NCBI GenBank assembly: GCA_963792675.1
Contig: CAWBWT010000005.1
Span: forward strand, 124,001 to 188,000
DNA from: JBBROS01 sp963792675
GTDB lineage: Bacteria; Pseudomonadota; Alphaproteobacteria; Acetobacterales; Acetobacteraceae
Direction: 5' to 3'
Length of the DNA stretch: 64,000 nt
In this document: one piece after another, positions 36,625-46,376 of the stretch
Layout of the letters: each line of letters starts with the position of its first letter
Numbering within the stretch: position 1 is the stretch's first letter
Notes under the pieces: generated by a model
The model's database searches: none
What the model was told of the DNA's origin: nothing
Seen by the model: only the letters and a program-made list of their open reading frames with translations
Position numbers and translations under genes: made by a program

Positions 36625-37737
36625 ATGACGGTTTTGGTCGGCGGCGGCGGCCTGGCCGGCGCGGCCGCGGCCTGCCTGCTGGGCTCCGGCGCGACGCTGA
36701 TCGAGCGGGAAACGGGCCCGCACGACAAGATCTGCGGCGAGTTCGTCAGCTGGGAAGCGCAGGCCATGCTCCGCCGGGTGGGCGTCGACGCCGAGGCACT
36801 TGGGGCCGCTCCGATCGACGCGGTGCGGCTCGTGCACGGCGACACCGTCGTCCGGTCGGCGCTGCCGGGCCGCGGCATGGGGCTGTCGCGGCGAGTGCTG
36901 GACGAGGCGGTGCTGGCCGAAGCCGCCCGCCGCGGTGCCGTCATCCGGCGCGGGGTGACGATCAGGCGGTTGCTGCCGGACGGCTTCGACGTGGAGGGGT
37001 TGGGTCGTCTCGAAGCTGGACGCGTGTTGCTGGCGACGGGCAAGCACGATGTGCGCGACGGCCGCCGCCGCGGCACACCGACCGCGCTGGTTGGGCTCAA
37101 GATGGCCTATGAACTTGCGCCGGAGCAGCGGGCGGCGCTGAGCGGGCACGTGGAGATCGTCCTGTTCCCCGGGGGCTATGCCGGGCTGCAGCCGATCGAG
37201 CATGGCCGGGCCAATCTCTGCCTGCTGATCGGCCAGCGAGCGTTCGACGATGCCGGAGCGACCTGGCTTGGCGTCATCGCCGCCCTTAAGCGCACCAGCC
37301 CGCACTTGGCGGCGCGCCTGCTAGGCGCCCATGAGCTGATGCCCCGCCCGGCGGCCATCGCCGGGGTGCCGTACGGGTTCCTGCATCGTCCCGTCGCCAC
37401 CGACTCGGACCGCGTGTTCCGACTCGGCGACCAGATGGCCGTCATCCCGAGCTTCAGCGGCGACGGCATGGCGATCGCGCTGCACACCGCCTTCGCCGCG
37501 GTCCACGCCGGCAGCGCGGCGGAGTACCACCATCGCATGCGCCGTGATCTGGCCGGCCAACTGCGCCGCGCATCGGCGCTGCACCGCTTAGGCTTGACCC
37601 ATCCCGGCGTGCTGATCCGGGCGATGCGCGCCTGGCCCGGCGCGCTCGCCTGGGCCGCCCGGCTGACCCGGGTGTCCGGCCCGGCCATGTCCCCCGCCCC
37701 GATCGTCGGCCGCTGGCCCGAGCACGCGGACGCTTAG
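36625..37737 (+). CDS. FAD-dependent oxidoreductase (geranylgeranyl reductase-like)
   Basis: 370 residues. The FAD-binding Rossmann motif GGGGLAGAAAACLL is at residues 5-18, the second motif FRLGDQMAVIPSFSGDGMAIAL lies at about 263-285, and CGEFVSWEA early in the protein is typical of geranylgeranyl reductase-like flavoenzymes. It probably oxidises or reduces the polyketide made by the preceding enzyme (inference from position). The start follows the PKS stop by 22 bp. Confidence 0.83.
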   Translation: MTVLVGGGGLAGAAAACLLGSGATLIERETGPHDKICGEFVSWEAQAMLRRVGVDAEALGAAPIDAVRLVHGDTVVRSALPGRGMGLSRRVLDEAVLAEAARRGAVIRRGVTIRRLLPDGFDVEGLGRLEAGRVLLATGKHDVRDGRRRGTPTALVGLKMAYELAPEQRAALSGHVEIVLFPGGYAGLQPIEHGRANLCLLIGQRAFDDAGATWLGVIAALKRTSPHLAARLLGAHELMPRPAAIAGVPYGFLHRPVATDSDRVFRLGDQMAVIPSFSGDGMAIALHTAFAAVHAGSAAEYHHRMRRDLAGQLRRASALHRLGLTHPGVLIRAMRAWPGALAWAARLTRVSGPAMSPAPIVGRWPEHADA

Positions 37738-37743
37738 AACGCG

Positions 37744-38607
37744 TCAGCCGCCCGCGACGAAGCGCAGGATCTCGTCCCGCATCTCGTCCGGCGCATCGAT
37801 GCGGATCGAGTGGCTGGCGTCCTCGAACACGCGCAGCCGTGAGCCGGGGAGCAGCCGGTGGATCTCCTCGGAAAACTCCGGGGCGCAGATCCAGTCGTGC
37901 CGGCCGGCCAGGATCAGTGCCGGCGCGGTGACCTGCTTCAACTCCGGCCGCAGGTCCATCCTGCGCAGGAAGCCGTCCGGTCCGAAGGCGCGGTTGAGCG
38001 GTTCCGGCGACGGCGTGGAGCGGCCGCGCACGGCGCCCGCAGCGGCCGCATCGTATTTGCAGGAGTAGAGTGGTCCCATGACCTCGTAGAAATGCTGCAG
38101 GTCGGCCGGGGTGTGGAAGCCGCCCGCCCAAAGCGTCTCGCAAACGCGCCGCTGCTCCGGGGTGCCGCGCTCGCGCACGATCGCCTGCGCCCGCGCCACG
38201 AACCCGCCATGCGCTGCGGTCACGATCAGCACGAGGTGCGACACGGCGTCCGGGTAGCGGGCGGCATGCGCCATCGCCACCATGCCGCCATAGCTGGTGC
38301 CGATGCTGACCACCGGCCCGAGGCCCAAATCGCGCCGCAGCGCCTCCATGTCGTCCACGTTCTCGTCGAGCGTGTAGCGGGCCGGATCGCCGCGGGCCGA
38401 GCGCCCCTGGCCGCGGTGGTCGAAGTAGACGAGCTGGAGCTGCTCGGCCATGGGCGTAAAGGCCGGCTTGAACCCGCTATGGTCGCCGCCAGGGCCGCCA
38501 TGGATCACCATGGCCGGCCGGTGCTCGCGCATGCCGCCGCCGTCGGGGACCAGGCCGGCGCCCTCGACGTCGAAGTAGATCTCGGTTCCCCGCACTGCTG
38601 CTCGCAT
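37744..38607 (-). CDS. Alpha/beta hydrolase (proline iminopeptidase-like)
   Basis: 287 residues from an ATG with GGAG upstream. HGGPGG (oxyanion region) and the nucleophile motif GTSYGG are typical of the proline iminopeptidase-type fold; the Asp is in AGRHDWICAPE and the His in DASHSIRID. No signal, so cytoplasmic. It could be an aminopeptidase or an esterase. Its start is 4 bp after the stop of the upstream glycosyltransferase gene. Confidence 0.85.
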   Translation of the reverse strand: MRAAVRGTEIYFDVEGAGLVPDGGGMREHRPAMVIHGGPGGDHSGFKPAFTPMAEQLQLVYFDHRGQGRSARGDPARYTLDENVDDMEALRRDLGLGPVVSIGTSYGGMVAMAHAARYPDAVSHLVLIVTAAHGGFVARAQAIVRERGTPEQRRVCETLWAGGFHTPADLQHFYEVMGPLYSCKYDAAAAGAVRGRSTPSPEPLNRAFGPDGFLRRMDLRPELKQVTAPALILAGRHDWICAPEFSEEIHRLLPGSRLRVFEDASHSIRIDAPDEMRDEILRFVAGG

Positions 38608-38611
38608 CGTT

Positions 38612-39814
38612 CTACTCCGCTGCGACCGCAACGCCGGCCGCGCCCACGTCATGGCGGGCCTGCCGCTCCGCCGCAATGGGCGCGTTGCGGCGTTGCAGGG
38701 CCTCGCCGATCAGCCGCGCCATGCGGCGCCAGATCTCGTCCCACGCCATCGGCGCGATCGCCGCGTCGGCTTCGGCGCGCCAGGCGCCGGGTGTCTGGTT
38801 CTGGCTGCGCGCGAGGTCGATCGCCTCGGCGAAGCCGGCGGCAAAGTCGGCCACGTGCACCGCCTCGAGCGCGCCGTAGCAGCGCTCGACGTCCGTGATC
38901 GCGGTGGACACGACCGGCCGGCCGGCCGCCAGGTATTCCGGCGTCTTGGTCGGGCTGATGAAGCGGGTCGCCGGGTTGCGCGCGAACGGCATCAATGCCA
39001 CGTCCCAATGCGCCACGTAGTCTGGCAGCGCGGCGTAGGGCTTGGGCCCGAGGTAATGAATGTTCGGCCGCCGCGGCAGTTCGGCGGCCTCGATCTTCGC
39101 GACCGGCCCCAGCATCACGAATTGCACGTCCGGGCGCCGGTCGGCCACCTCGGCCAGTAGCGCGCCGTCGAGCCGTTCGTCGAGCACGCCGAAGAAGCCC
39201 GCCCGCGGCGAGCCGATCCCGCGCTGGTCCGCCGGCTCCGGACGCAGGCCGCGCGCCGGCAGGAAGTGAGCGGCATCGACGCCGCTCGGGAAGCAGTGCA
39301 CATGCCGGTGCTCGTCGCGCTTGGCTTCGAACAGGCTCGGGCCACCGGTGAACACCAGGTCGCACCGCGCCATCAGCCGCCGCTCCCGCGCCGGCAGCTC
39401 AGGATCGGCGTAAAGGAACGCCGAGAGCTCGTCCATGCAGTCGTACAATGTGAGTGAACCCTGCAGGTGCCCGGCGAAGTCGAGCGCATGCGGGGTATAG
39501 AACCACAGGATGGGCGAGGCGATGCGATGCTCGGCGATCAACTGGTCCACGAGGCGCCGCAGCGCCGGGTTATAATCCGCCCAGTCTATACCGTTCGGCA
39601 GCACGGGCCGGACCAAGTAGACGCCCGCATCGGTTCGCCGAACTTCGAGCCGCGGCGCGCCATCGTCGGCCCAGGATGGCTCCTCGACGAAGAACACCCG
39701 CATGGTTCGCGCCGCGCGGGTCATCAGGTGCTGCGGGCGTTGGAACACGAATTCCCACTTCAGATGGGAGAAGCAAACCAGGTCGATGGGAGCGTGCGGT
39801 GGCGATGCGGACAT
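38612..39814 (-). CDS. Glycosyltransferase (GT4/GT1-like)
   Basis: 400 residues from an ATG that starts MSASPPHAPIDLVCFSHL. The N-terminal domain has FQRPQHLM, typical of a bacterial group with GT-B fold; the C-terminal domain has the donor site RFISPTKTPEYLAAGRPVVS, where the Glu contacts the nucleotide sugar. Sugar and acceptor unknown. Cotranscribed with the hydrolase downstream; about 130 bp divergent from the topoisomerase gene. Confidence 0.83.
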   Translation of the reverse strand: MSASPPHAPIDLVCFSHLKWEFVFQRPQHLMTRAARTMRVFFVEEPSWADDGAPRLEVRRTDAGVYLVRPVLPNGIDWADYNPALRRLVDQLIAEHRIASPILWFYTPHALDFAGHLQGSLTLYDCMDELSAFLYADPELPARERRLMARCDLVFTGGPSLFEAKRDEHRHVHCFPSGVDAAHFLPARGLRPEPADQRGIGSPRAGFFGVLDERLDGALLAEVADRRPDVQFVMLGPVAKIEAAELPRRPNIHYLGPKPYAALPDYVAHWDVALMPFARNPATRFISPTKTPEYLAAGRPVVSTAITDVERCYGALEAVHVADFAAGFAEAIDLARSQNQTPGAWRAEADAAIAPMAWDEIWRRMARLIGEALQRRNAPIAAERQARHDVGAAGVAVAAE

Positions 39815-39946
39815 GCGCTTCCTTGAACCTGGCCAGTGTAGGACGACAACGGCCGTCGTAGGGCGGAGGTTCATTCCCGCGGCGCGCCGGCAAGTCACGA
39901 ACCTGCCATGGATGCAACCCTCGCGAGCAGCCGATGTTTGTCACAC

Positions 39947-41071
39947 ATGTCCATAACTGCCGCGCCGGCCATCTCTGAAGAGCCCGTCCTCGATCCGCGG
40001 CAGGCCGCGAAGGCGGCCAAGCTGCTGTACGTCACCGACAAGAAGCCCGGTATCCGCCGCGAGCGTGACGGCGACACCTGGCGATTCTTCAAGCCCGACG
40101 GCAGCGAGGTCACCGACGAGGATGAGATCGCGCGCATCAAGAAGCTGGCGATCCCGCCGGCCTATACCGATGTCTGGATCTGCCCCAACCCGCGCGGCCA
40201 CTTGCAGGCGGTTGGGCGGGATGCGCGCGGCCGCAAGCAGTACCGCTACCACGCCCGCTGGCGCATGACCCGGGACGAGGCGAAGTATTCGCGCATGCTG
40301 GTGTTCGGCCGCGCGCTGCCAACGATCCGCGCGCAGGTGCAACGAGACCTCGCCCGGCCGGGCCTCCCGAAACCGAAGGTCATCGCGGCCATCGTGGCGC
40401 TCCTGGAGAAGACCATGATGCGGGTCGGCAACGAGGAATACGCCAAGCAGAACGGCAGCTTCGGCCTGACGACGCTGCGGGCCCGCCATGCCAAGGTGAA
40501 GGGCGGCCATGTGGTGTTCGACTTCAAGGGCAAGCACGGCATCAAGCACCACATCGACCTGTCGGACCGCCGCCTGGCCAACCTGGTGGCGAAGTGCCAG
40601 GACCTGCCCGGCCAGGACCTGTTCCAGTACGAGGACGAGGATGGCGGCCGCCATCACGTCACCAGCGATGACGTCAACGACTACCTGCAGGAGGTCAGCG
40701 GCGAGGAGATCACCGCCAAGGATTTCCGCACCTGGGCCGGAACCAACGCGGCTGCGGCGGCGCTGAAGGAATTGGAGCGCTTCAACTCCGCCACCATGGC
40801 GAAGAAGAACGTCGTCCAAGCGGTCGAGCACGTCGCCAAGCAGCTCGGTAACACCCCGGCGATCTGCCGCAAGTGCTACATCCATCCGGCGGTGTTCGAG
40901 GGCTATCTCGACGGCAGCCTGCTGGAAGGGCTGAAGGAGCGGGCCGACGAGATGCTGGACGAGGGCGCGGCGTCCGGCCTGACTGCCGAGGAAGCGGCGA
41001 TCACCGCCTATCTCAGCCGCCGCCTCGGCGAAGCGATCCACGACCCGAAGGCCAAGGCGCTCAAGTCCTGA
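39947..41071 (+). CDS. DNA topoisomerase IB
   Basis: 374 residues, bacterial poxvirus-like type IB enzyme that relaxes supercoils by nicking one strand through a 3'-phosphotyrosine. Tyr311 in CRKCYIHP is the nucleophile; other active-site residues lie in MRVGNEEYAKQNGSFGLTTL and DFRTWAGTNAAA. The ATG at 39947 leaves a short N-tail as in related enzymes; an ATG at 39908 is also possible. It stands alone, divergent from the glycosyltransferase. Confidence 0.92.
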   Translation: MSITAAPAISEEPVLDPRQAAKAAKLLYVTDKKPGIRRERDGDTWRFFKPDGSEVTDEDEIARIKKLAIPPAYTDVWICPNPRGHLQAVGRDARGRKQYRYHARWRMTRDEAKYSRMLVFGRALPTIRAQVQRDLARPGLPKPKVIAAIVALLEKTMMRVGNEEYAKQNGSFGLTTLRARHAKVKGGHVVFDFKGKHGIKHHIDLSDRRLANLVAKCQDLPGQDLFQYEDEDGGRHHVTSDDVNDYLQEVSGEEITAKDFRTWAGTNAAAAALKELERFNSATMAKKNVVQAVEHVAKQLGNTPAICRKCYIHPAVFEGYLDGSLLEGLKERADEMLDEGAASGLTAEEAAITAYLSRRLGEAIHDPKAKALKS

Positions 41072-41149
41072 CGCCTAACACCTGACGCCTGGCGCTTGAC
41101 ACGGCCGCGCCGCCCCGCATCGTGACGGCAACGATGGCGGGAGGCGGCG

Positions 41150-41929
41150 GTGGACGACAGCGTGCTGGTCGAGCGCGAGGGGCCGATCCTCCGTCTGACG
41201 CTGAACCGGCCGGATCGGATCAACGCGTTCAACGCAGCCTTACAGCGTGCCTTGTCGGCGGCATTGGCGTTGGCGTTGGACAATCCCGCCGTGGCCGTGG
41301 TGCTATTGACCGGCGCCGGCCGCGGCTTCTGCTCCGGGCAGGACCTGGGCGAGGTCGGCCCGGGGGTCGACCTCGGTGAGGCGCTCGAGCAAGGCTGGAA
41401 CCCGCTGATCCGGTCCATCCGGGCGCTCCCGAAGCCGGTTGTATGCGCCGTGCACGGCATGGCAGCCGGCGCCGGCGCCAACCTCGCGCTCGCCTGCGAC
41501 ATCGTGGTGGCCGCCGAAAGCGCCCGCTTCGTCCAGGCCTTCGTCCGCATCGGCCTGATCCCCGACGTGGGCGGCACCTGGCTGCTGCCGCGGCTGGCCG
41601 GCGACGCCCGAGCGCGCGCGATGGCCATGCTGGGCGAGCCGATCACCGCGGCGCAGGCCGAAAGCTGGGGCCTGATCTGGCGCGCCGTTCCGGACGAGGC
41701 GCTGCTGCCGGAGGCGACGCGCATTGCCGGGCAGCTTGCCGCGATGCCGGCGCAGTCACTGCGGCTGATCAAGCAGGCGCTGGAACGGTCGGCGAGCAAC
41801 AGCCTCGACGCCCAGCTCGACGTCGAGCGCGACTTGCAGCGCGAGGCCGGCTTCACTCCGGACTTCACCGAGGGGGTCCGGGCCTTCCTGGAGAAACGCC
41901 CGCCCCGCTTCGCCGGCCGCCCGGCGTGA
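41150..41929 (+). CDS. paaG: 2-(1,2-epoxy-1,2-dihydrophenyl)acetyl-CoA isomerase, PaaG-like enoyl-CoA hydratase
   Basis: 259 residues with the crotonase fold: oxyanion-forming segments GFCSGQDLGE and HGMAAGAGANLALACD, and catalytic acidic residues in GLIPDVGGTWLLPR. The form of these motifs and the adjacent paaI and paaK support PaaG, which turns the ring epoxide into an oxepin-CoA. GTG start with GGGAGG upstream. Confidence 0.85.
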   Translation: MDDSVLVEREGPILRLTLNRPDRINAFNAALQRALSAALALALDNPAVAVVLLTGAGRGFCSGQDLGEVGPGVDLGEALEQGWNPLIRSIRALPKPVVCAVHGMAAGAGANLALACDIVVAAESARFVQAFVRIGLIPDVGGTWLLPRLAGDARARAMAMLGEPITAAQAESWGLIWRAVPDEALLPEATRIAGQLAAMPAQSLRLIKQALERSASNSLDAQLDVERDLQREAGFTPDFTEGVRAFLEKRPPRFAGRPA

Positions 41930-41931
41930 CC

Positions 41932-42354
41932 ATGCAGGCCCGCGCCGAGGCCGCCGCGGCGGCAATGTGGTCCGGCGACCGGGCCAGCGCCGGTCTCGGC
42001 ATGGCGCTCGACCATGTCGGGCCGGGCACAGCGACGCTGTCGATGCAGGTCGAAGCGCACATGCTGAACGGGCACGGAACCTGCCATGGCGGCTTCGTGT
42101 TCGCGCTCGCCGACAGCGCCTTCGCGTTCGCGTGCAACAGCGATGGCGTCGGCAGCGTCGCCGCCCACTGCTCGATCTTCTTCCTCCGTCCCGTCCGCGC
42201 CGGCGAGCGGCTGGTCGCAACCGCGCTCGAGCGCCACCGCGAAGGACGCAGCGGCCTCTACGACGTCCGGGTCACGTCCGGCGAGGCCACCGTGGCCGAA
42301 TTCCGCGGGCACTCGCGCACCACCGCGCATCGCTGGCTGCCCGATGAGGCCTGA
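41932..42354 (+). CDS. paaI: Phenylacetate-pathway thioesterase PaaI
   Basis: 140 residues, hotdog fold. NGHGTCHGG and FALADSAFAFACN match the PaaI active site, where Asp (in ADSAF) activates water. It hydrolyses dead-end phenylacetyl-CoA-type thioesters and frees CoA. An in-frame GTG two codons upstream overlaps the paaG end; the ATG is preferred. The stop overlaps paaK. Confidence 0.9.
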   Translation: MQARAEAAAAAMWSGDRASAGLGMALDHVGPGTATLSMQVEAHMLNGHGTCHGGFVFALADSAFAFACNSDGVGSVAAHCSIFFLRPVRAGERLVATALERHREGRSGLYDVRVTSGEATVAEFRGHSRTTAHRWLPDEA

Positions 42355-43645
42355 TCTCGCGCCGCGTCCGGGTGATCTCGACCCGATCGAGACGGCGTCG
42401 CGTGACGAGATCACCGGGCTGCAGACCCGGCGGCTGGCCGAAACGCTCCGCCGCGCCTACGCCAACATCCCGCATTATGCCCGCGCCTTCGCCGCCGCCG
42501 GGGTGCATCCGGACGACTTCCGCACCCTGGACGACCTCCGCCGCTTCCCGTTCACCACCAAGGCCGATCTGCGCGCCGGCTACCCGTTCGGCATGTTCGC
42601 GGTGCCGCGCGAGCGGATTGCCCGCATCCACGCCAGCAGCGGCACCACCGGCAAGCCGACCGTGGTCGGCTACACGAAGGGCGACCTCGAGATCTGGGCC
42701 GACGTCATGGCCCGCTCCATCCGCGCCAGCGGCGGTCGCCCCGGCATGCGCATCCATATCGCCTACGGCTACGGCCTGTTCACCGGCGGCCTCGGTGCGC
42801 ATTACGGCGCCGAGCGGCTCGGCTGTGCGGTCATCCCGATGGGCGGCGGCCAGACCGAGCGCCAGGTGCAGCTGATCCAGGATTTCGAGCCCGACCTGAT
42901 CATGGTGACGCCGTCCTACATGCTGGCGATCCTCGACGGCTTCCGTGCGGCCGGCGCCGACCCGCGCGCCACCGCGCTCAAATGCGGCATCTTCGGCGCC
43001 GAGCCCTGGACCAACCGCATGCGAAGCGAGATCGAGGACGCCTTCGACATGCACGCGGTCGACATCTACGGCCTGTCCGAGGTGATGGGCCCCGGCGTCG
43101 CCAATGAATGCGTCGAGACCAAGGACGGGCTGCACGTCTGGGAGGACCACTTCTTCCCGGAGATCGTCGACCCCGACACCGGCGCGCCGCTGCCGGACGG
43201 CGAGGAGGGCGAGCTGGTGTTCACCACGCTGACCAAGCAGGCGACACCGGTGATCCGCTACCGCACCCGCGACCTCAGCCGGCTGCTGCCCGGCACCGCC
43301 CGCTCCATGCGACGCATGGAGAAAATAACCGGGCGCAGCGACGACATGATGATCATCCGCGGCGTCAACGTGTTCCCGACCCAGGTCGAGGAGCTGGTGC
43401 TCGCCACCCCCGACCTGTCCGGCCATTACCAGATCGAGCTGACCCGCGACGGCCGCATGGATTGCATGCACGTGCGGGCCGAGGCGCGGCCGGAAACGTT
43501 CGGCGTGGCCGAGCCCGGCCCGCTGGCGCAGCTGATCAAGGCGCGAGTCGGCGTGACCGCGACGGTCGAGATCGTGCCGCCGGGCGGGATCGAGCGCAGC
43601 TTGGGCAAGGCTCGCCGGGTGATTGATCGGCGGCCGAAAGGCTGA
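42344..43645 (+). CDS. paaK: Phenylacetate-CoA ligase
   Basis: 433 residues, usual length. It activates phenylacetate to phenylacetyl-CoA through an adenylate. The P-loop-like SSGTTGKPTV, the GAEPWTNRMR segment and GRSDDMMIIRGVNVFP near the C-terminal hinge are all PaaK hallmarks. Its ATG lies 11 bp inside the end of paaI, so the two are coupled. The ring epoxidase genes paaABCDE are absent from the window. Confidence 0.93.
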   Translation: MRPDLAPRPGDLDPIETASRDEITGLQTRRLAETLRRAYANIPHYARAFAAAGVHPDDFRTLDDLRRFPFTTKADLRAGYPFGMFAVPRERIARIHASSGTTGKPTVVGYTKGDLEIWADVMARSIRASGGRPGMRIHIAYGYGLFTGGLGAHYGAERLGCAVIPMGGGQTERQVQLIQDFEPDLIMVTPSYMLAILDGFRAAGADPRATALKCGIFGAEPWTNRMRSEIEDAFDMHAVDIYGLSEVMGPGVANECVETKDGLHVWEDHFFPEIVDPDTGAPLPDGEEGELVFTTLTKQATPVIRYRTRDLSRLLPGTARSMRRMEKITGRSDDMMIIRGVNVFPTQVEELVLATPDLSGHYQIELTRDGRMDCMHVRAEARPETFGVAEPGPLAQLIKARVGVTATVEIVPPGGIERSLGKARRVIDRRPKG

Positions 43646-43735
43646 CCGCCCGGAGGCGCCGCTTCGGACGGGCCGCGGCGCCGGACTCCGACACGGGGCC
43701 TTGCGGCCCGTCCTCGCTTCGGCTTTAGCCACGCC

Positions 43736-46345
43736 ATGACCAATCCCCTCGTCGCCACCGTCCAAATGGCGGCGCGCCGTCCGCTTGCCGTGCTGCTGGT
43801 TGCGCTGCTGCTGGCGGCCGCCGCGCTGGCGGTCACCGTTTCCCGCTTCGCCGTCACCACCGACCTGGACGGGCTGTTCGCCGCCTCCTTGCCGTGGAAG
43901 CAGCGCGAATACGAGCTGAATCGACTGTTCCCGCAATTCACCGACCTGCTGGTGGCCGTGGTGGACGCCGATAGCCCCGAGGCGGCCGACGCCACTGCGG
44001 CCGGGCTCGAGGCGGCGCTGCTGCATGACCCGCACGTCCGCACGATCCGCCGGCCGGACGCGTCGCCCTTCTTCGACCGCAACGGGCTGCTGTTCCTCGA
44101 CCCGGACACGCTGCAGAAGCTGCTCGATCAGACGATCGACGCGCAGCCGTTCCTGGGCCAGCTCGCGGCCGACCCCAGCGCCCGCGGCCTGTTCGCGGCA
44201 CTCGGGCTGGTGGCCATGGGGGTCGAGCGCGGACAGGCCGACCTCGAGGCATTCACCCCGGCGCTGAAGGGTTTCGACGCTGCCCTGCGCAGCGCGGTGG
44301 CCGGCGACCCGAAGCCGCTGTCGTGGCAACGGCTGCTGTCCGGACCGGCCGCCGACCTCGGCGGCCCGTACCGGTTCGTGCTGATCCAGCCGACCCTCGA
44401 CTACGGCGCCGTCGCGCCCGGCGCCGCGGCGACCGCCGCCATTCGCGCGGCGGCTGCGGCGCAGGAGTTCGTCCGCAACGGCGAGGCGCATGTCCGCATC
44501 ACCGGATCGGTCGCCTTGTCCGACGAGGAGTTCGCGACCGCGGCCAAGGGCGCCGTTGCCGGGCTGATCGGCAGCAGCCTGGTGGTGATCGTCTGGCTGG
44601 CATTCGCGGTCCGCACCTGGCGGCTGATGCTGCCGATCGTGCTGACTCTGGTGTTCGGCCTGCTGCTCACCACCGCGTTTGCGGTGATCACGAGCAGTCC
44701 GCTCAATCTGATCTCGGTCGCGTTCGCAATCCTGTTCGTCGGCATCGCGGTGGATTTCGCGATCCAGTTCAGCGTCCGGTACCGCGAGATGGCGGGCAGC
44801 CATTTCGGGGCCGGGCCCGCGCTCGGTGCCACTGCGAGGCGGTCGGGCACGCAGATCCTGGTGGCTGCCGCGGCCACCTCGGCGGGATTTCTCGCCTTCG
44901 TGCCGACCGATTTCAGCGGCGTCGCCGAGCTGGGGCTGATCGCCGGCGTCGGCATGCTGATCGCGTTCGCCAGCACGATGACGGTGTTGCCGGCTCTCAT
45001 CACCTTGTTCCGCGGCCCTCATCCGCGGTTCTCCGGCGAGGCCGGGTTCGCCTGGGCGGCGCCGCTCGACCGTGCGGTGGCGCGGGCGCGCTGGCCGATC
45101 CTGGCGGTGTTCGCGCTGCTGGCGGTGGGCGGGCTGGCCGGGCTGCCGCGCGTGACCTTCGACAGCGACCCACTGCACACCAAGGACCCCAACACCGAGG
45201 CGATGCGCACCCTGGCGGACCTCGCCGCCAACCCGCTGACTAACCCGTACACGATCGACATCCTGGCCGCGAACCACGACGCGGCACTCGAGGTCCGGCA
45301 CAAGGTGGAAAAGCTGCCGCTGGTGGCGCAGGTGGTCTCGCTCGATAGCTTCGTGCCGGCCGATCAGCCGGCCAAGCTCGCGCTGATCGCCGACGCCGCG
45401 TCGCTGCTCGGCCCCACCCTGGCACCGCGTGCGCCGGCCGCCCCGGTGACCGCCGCCGATATCCGACTCGCCGCGCAAACCGCCGGGGCGCAGCTGGCCA
45501 AGGCGGTGCCGAAGCTGCCGCCGGGCCACCCGCTCGCCTCCGTGGCCGGCGAGCTCAAGCAACTCGCGCAAGGTCCCGATTCCGCACTGCTCGCGGCCAA
45601 TGCCGCGCTGACCCGGTTCCTGCCGCAGCAGCTCAGCCGGTTGCGCCTGGCCCTCGAGGCGGCCCCGGTGGACGAGGCCGCGATCCCGCCGGAGATCAGC
45701 CGCGACTGGCTGCTGCCGGACGGCCGCCGCCGGGTGCAGGTGTCGGCCAAGCCGGATGCCACCGGCGCGGAGGGCCTGCGCCGGTTCAGCGACGAGGTGC
45801 GCGGCGCGGTGCCGGACGCGGGCGGGTCGGCGGTCACGATCGTCGAGACTGCCAACACCATCATCCGCGCCTTCACCCGCGCCGCCGCCGGCGCCCTTGC
45901 GGCCATCGTGGTGATCCTGGCGCTCGCGCTGCGCCGGGTCGGCGACGTGCTGATGGTGCTGGCGCCGCTGCTGCTGTCCTGCCTGCTGACGGTGCTGATC
46001 GCGGTGCTGCTGCCGCTGCCGCTGAACTTCGCCAACGTCATCGCGCTGCCGCTGCTGCTCGGGGTCGGTGTGTCGTTCAACATCTATTTCGTGATGAACT
46101 GGCGCGCCGGTCAGCGCGATCCTCTGGCGTCGCCGACCGCCCGCGCGGTGGTGTTCTCGGCGCTGACCACCGGCACCGCGTTCGGCTCGCTGGCGCTTTC
46201 CGCGCATCCTGGGACGGCCAGCATGGGCACGCTGCTGCTGCTCAGCCTCGGCTGCACCTTGCTTGCGAGCCTGCTGTTCGTCCCGGCTTTACTCGCCACA
46301 ATTCAACCACGCGGCTATGCGAAAAGACCGACTGTGCCGGGTTGA
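43736..46345 (+). CDS. hpnN: Hopanoid-associated RND transporter HpnN
   Basis: 869 residues, MMPL/RND superfamily. Twelve helices in two sets (one at the N-terminus then five; the same again) flank two large periplasmic loops at about 40-270 and 450-700. In this family HpnN moves hopanoids from the inner to the outer membrane. Family assignment rests on the N-terminal DLDGLFAASLPWKQRE region and on the hpnK/J/I/M genes nearby. Plus strand, convergent with hpnK. Confidence 0.9.
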   Translation: MTNPLVATVQMAARRPLAVLLVALLLAAAALAVTVSRFAVTTDLDGLFAASLPWKQREYELNRLFPQFTDLLVAVVDADSPEAADATAAGLEAALLHDPHVRTIRRPDASPFFDRNGLLFLDPDTLQKLLDQTIDAQPFLGQLAADPSARGLFAALGLVAMGVERGQADLEAFTPALKGFDAALRSAVAGDPKPLSWQRLLSGPAADLGGPYRFVLIQPTLDYGAVAPGAAATAAIRAAAAAQEFVRNGEAHVRITGSVALSDEEFATAAKGAVAGLIGSSLVVIVWLAFAVRTWRLMLPIVLTLVFGLLLTTAFAVITSSPLNLISVAFAILFVGIAVDFAIQFSVRYREMAGSHFGAGPALGATARRSGTQILVAAAATSAGFLAFVPTDFSGVAELGLIAGVGMLIAFASTMTVLPALITLFRGPHPRFSGEAGFAWAAPLDRAVARARWPILAVFALLAVGGLAGLPRVTFDSDPLHTKDPNTEAMRTLADLAANPLTNPYTIDILAANHDAALEVRHKVEKLPLVAQVVSLDSFVPADQPAKLALIADAASLLGPTLAPRAPAAPVTAADIRLAAQTAGAQLAKAVPKLPPGHPLASVAGELKQLAQGPDSALLAANAALTRFLPQQLSRLRLALEAAPVDEAAIPPEISRDWLLPDGRRRVQVSAKPDATGAEGLRRFSDEVRGAVPDAGGSAVTIVETANTIIRAFTRAAAGALAAIVVILALALRRVGDVLMVLAPLLLSCLLTVLIAVLLPLPLNFANVIALPLLLGVGVSFNIYFVMNWRAGQRDPLASPTARAVVFSALTTGTAFGSLALSAHPGTASMGTLLLLSLGCTLLASLLFVPALLATIQPRGYAKRPTVPG

Positions 46346-46376
46346 ACTCGTCGGCCGGCATGGGAGTTATCGGTTC

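Noticed and set aside
42272..46207. 1,311-codon open frame on the minus strand
   Set aside because: Shadow of paaK and hpnN: Arg/Gln/His-rich, no domain, and both plus-strand genes are clearly real.
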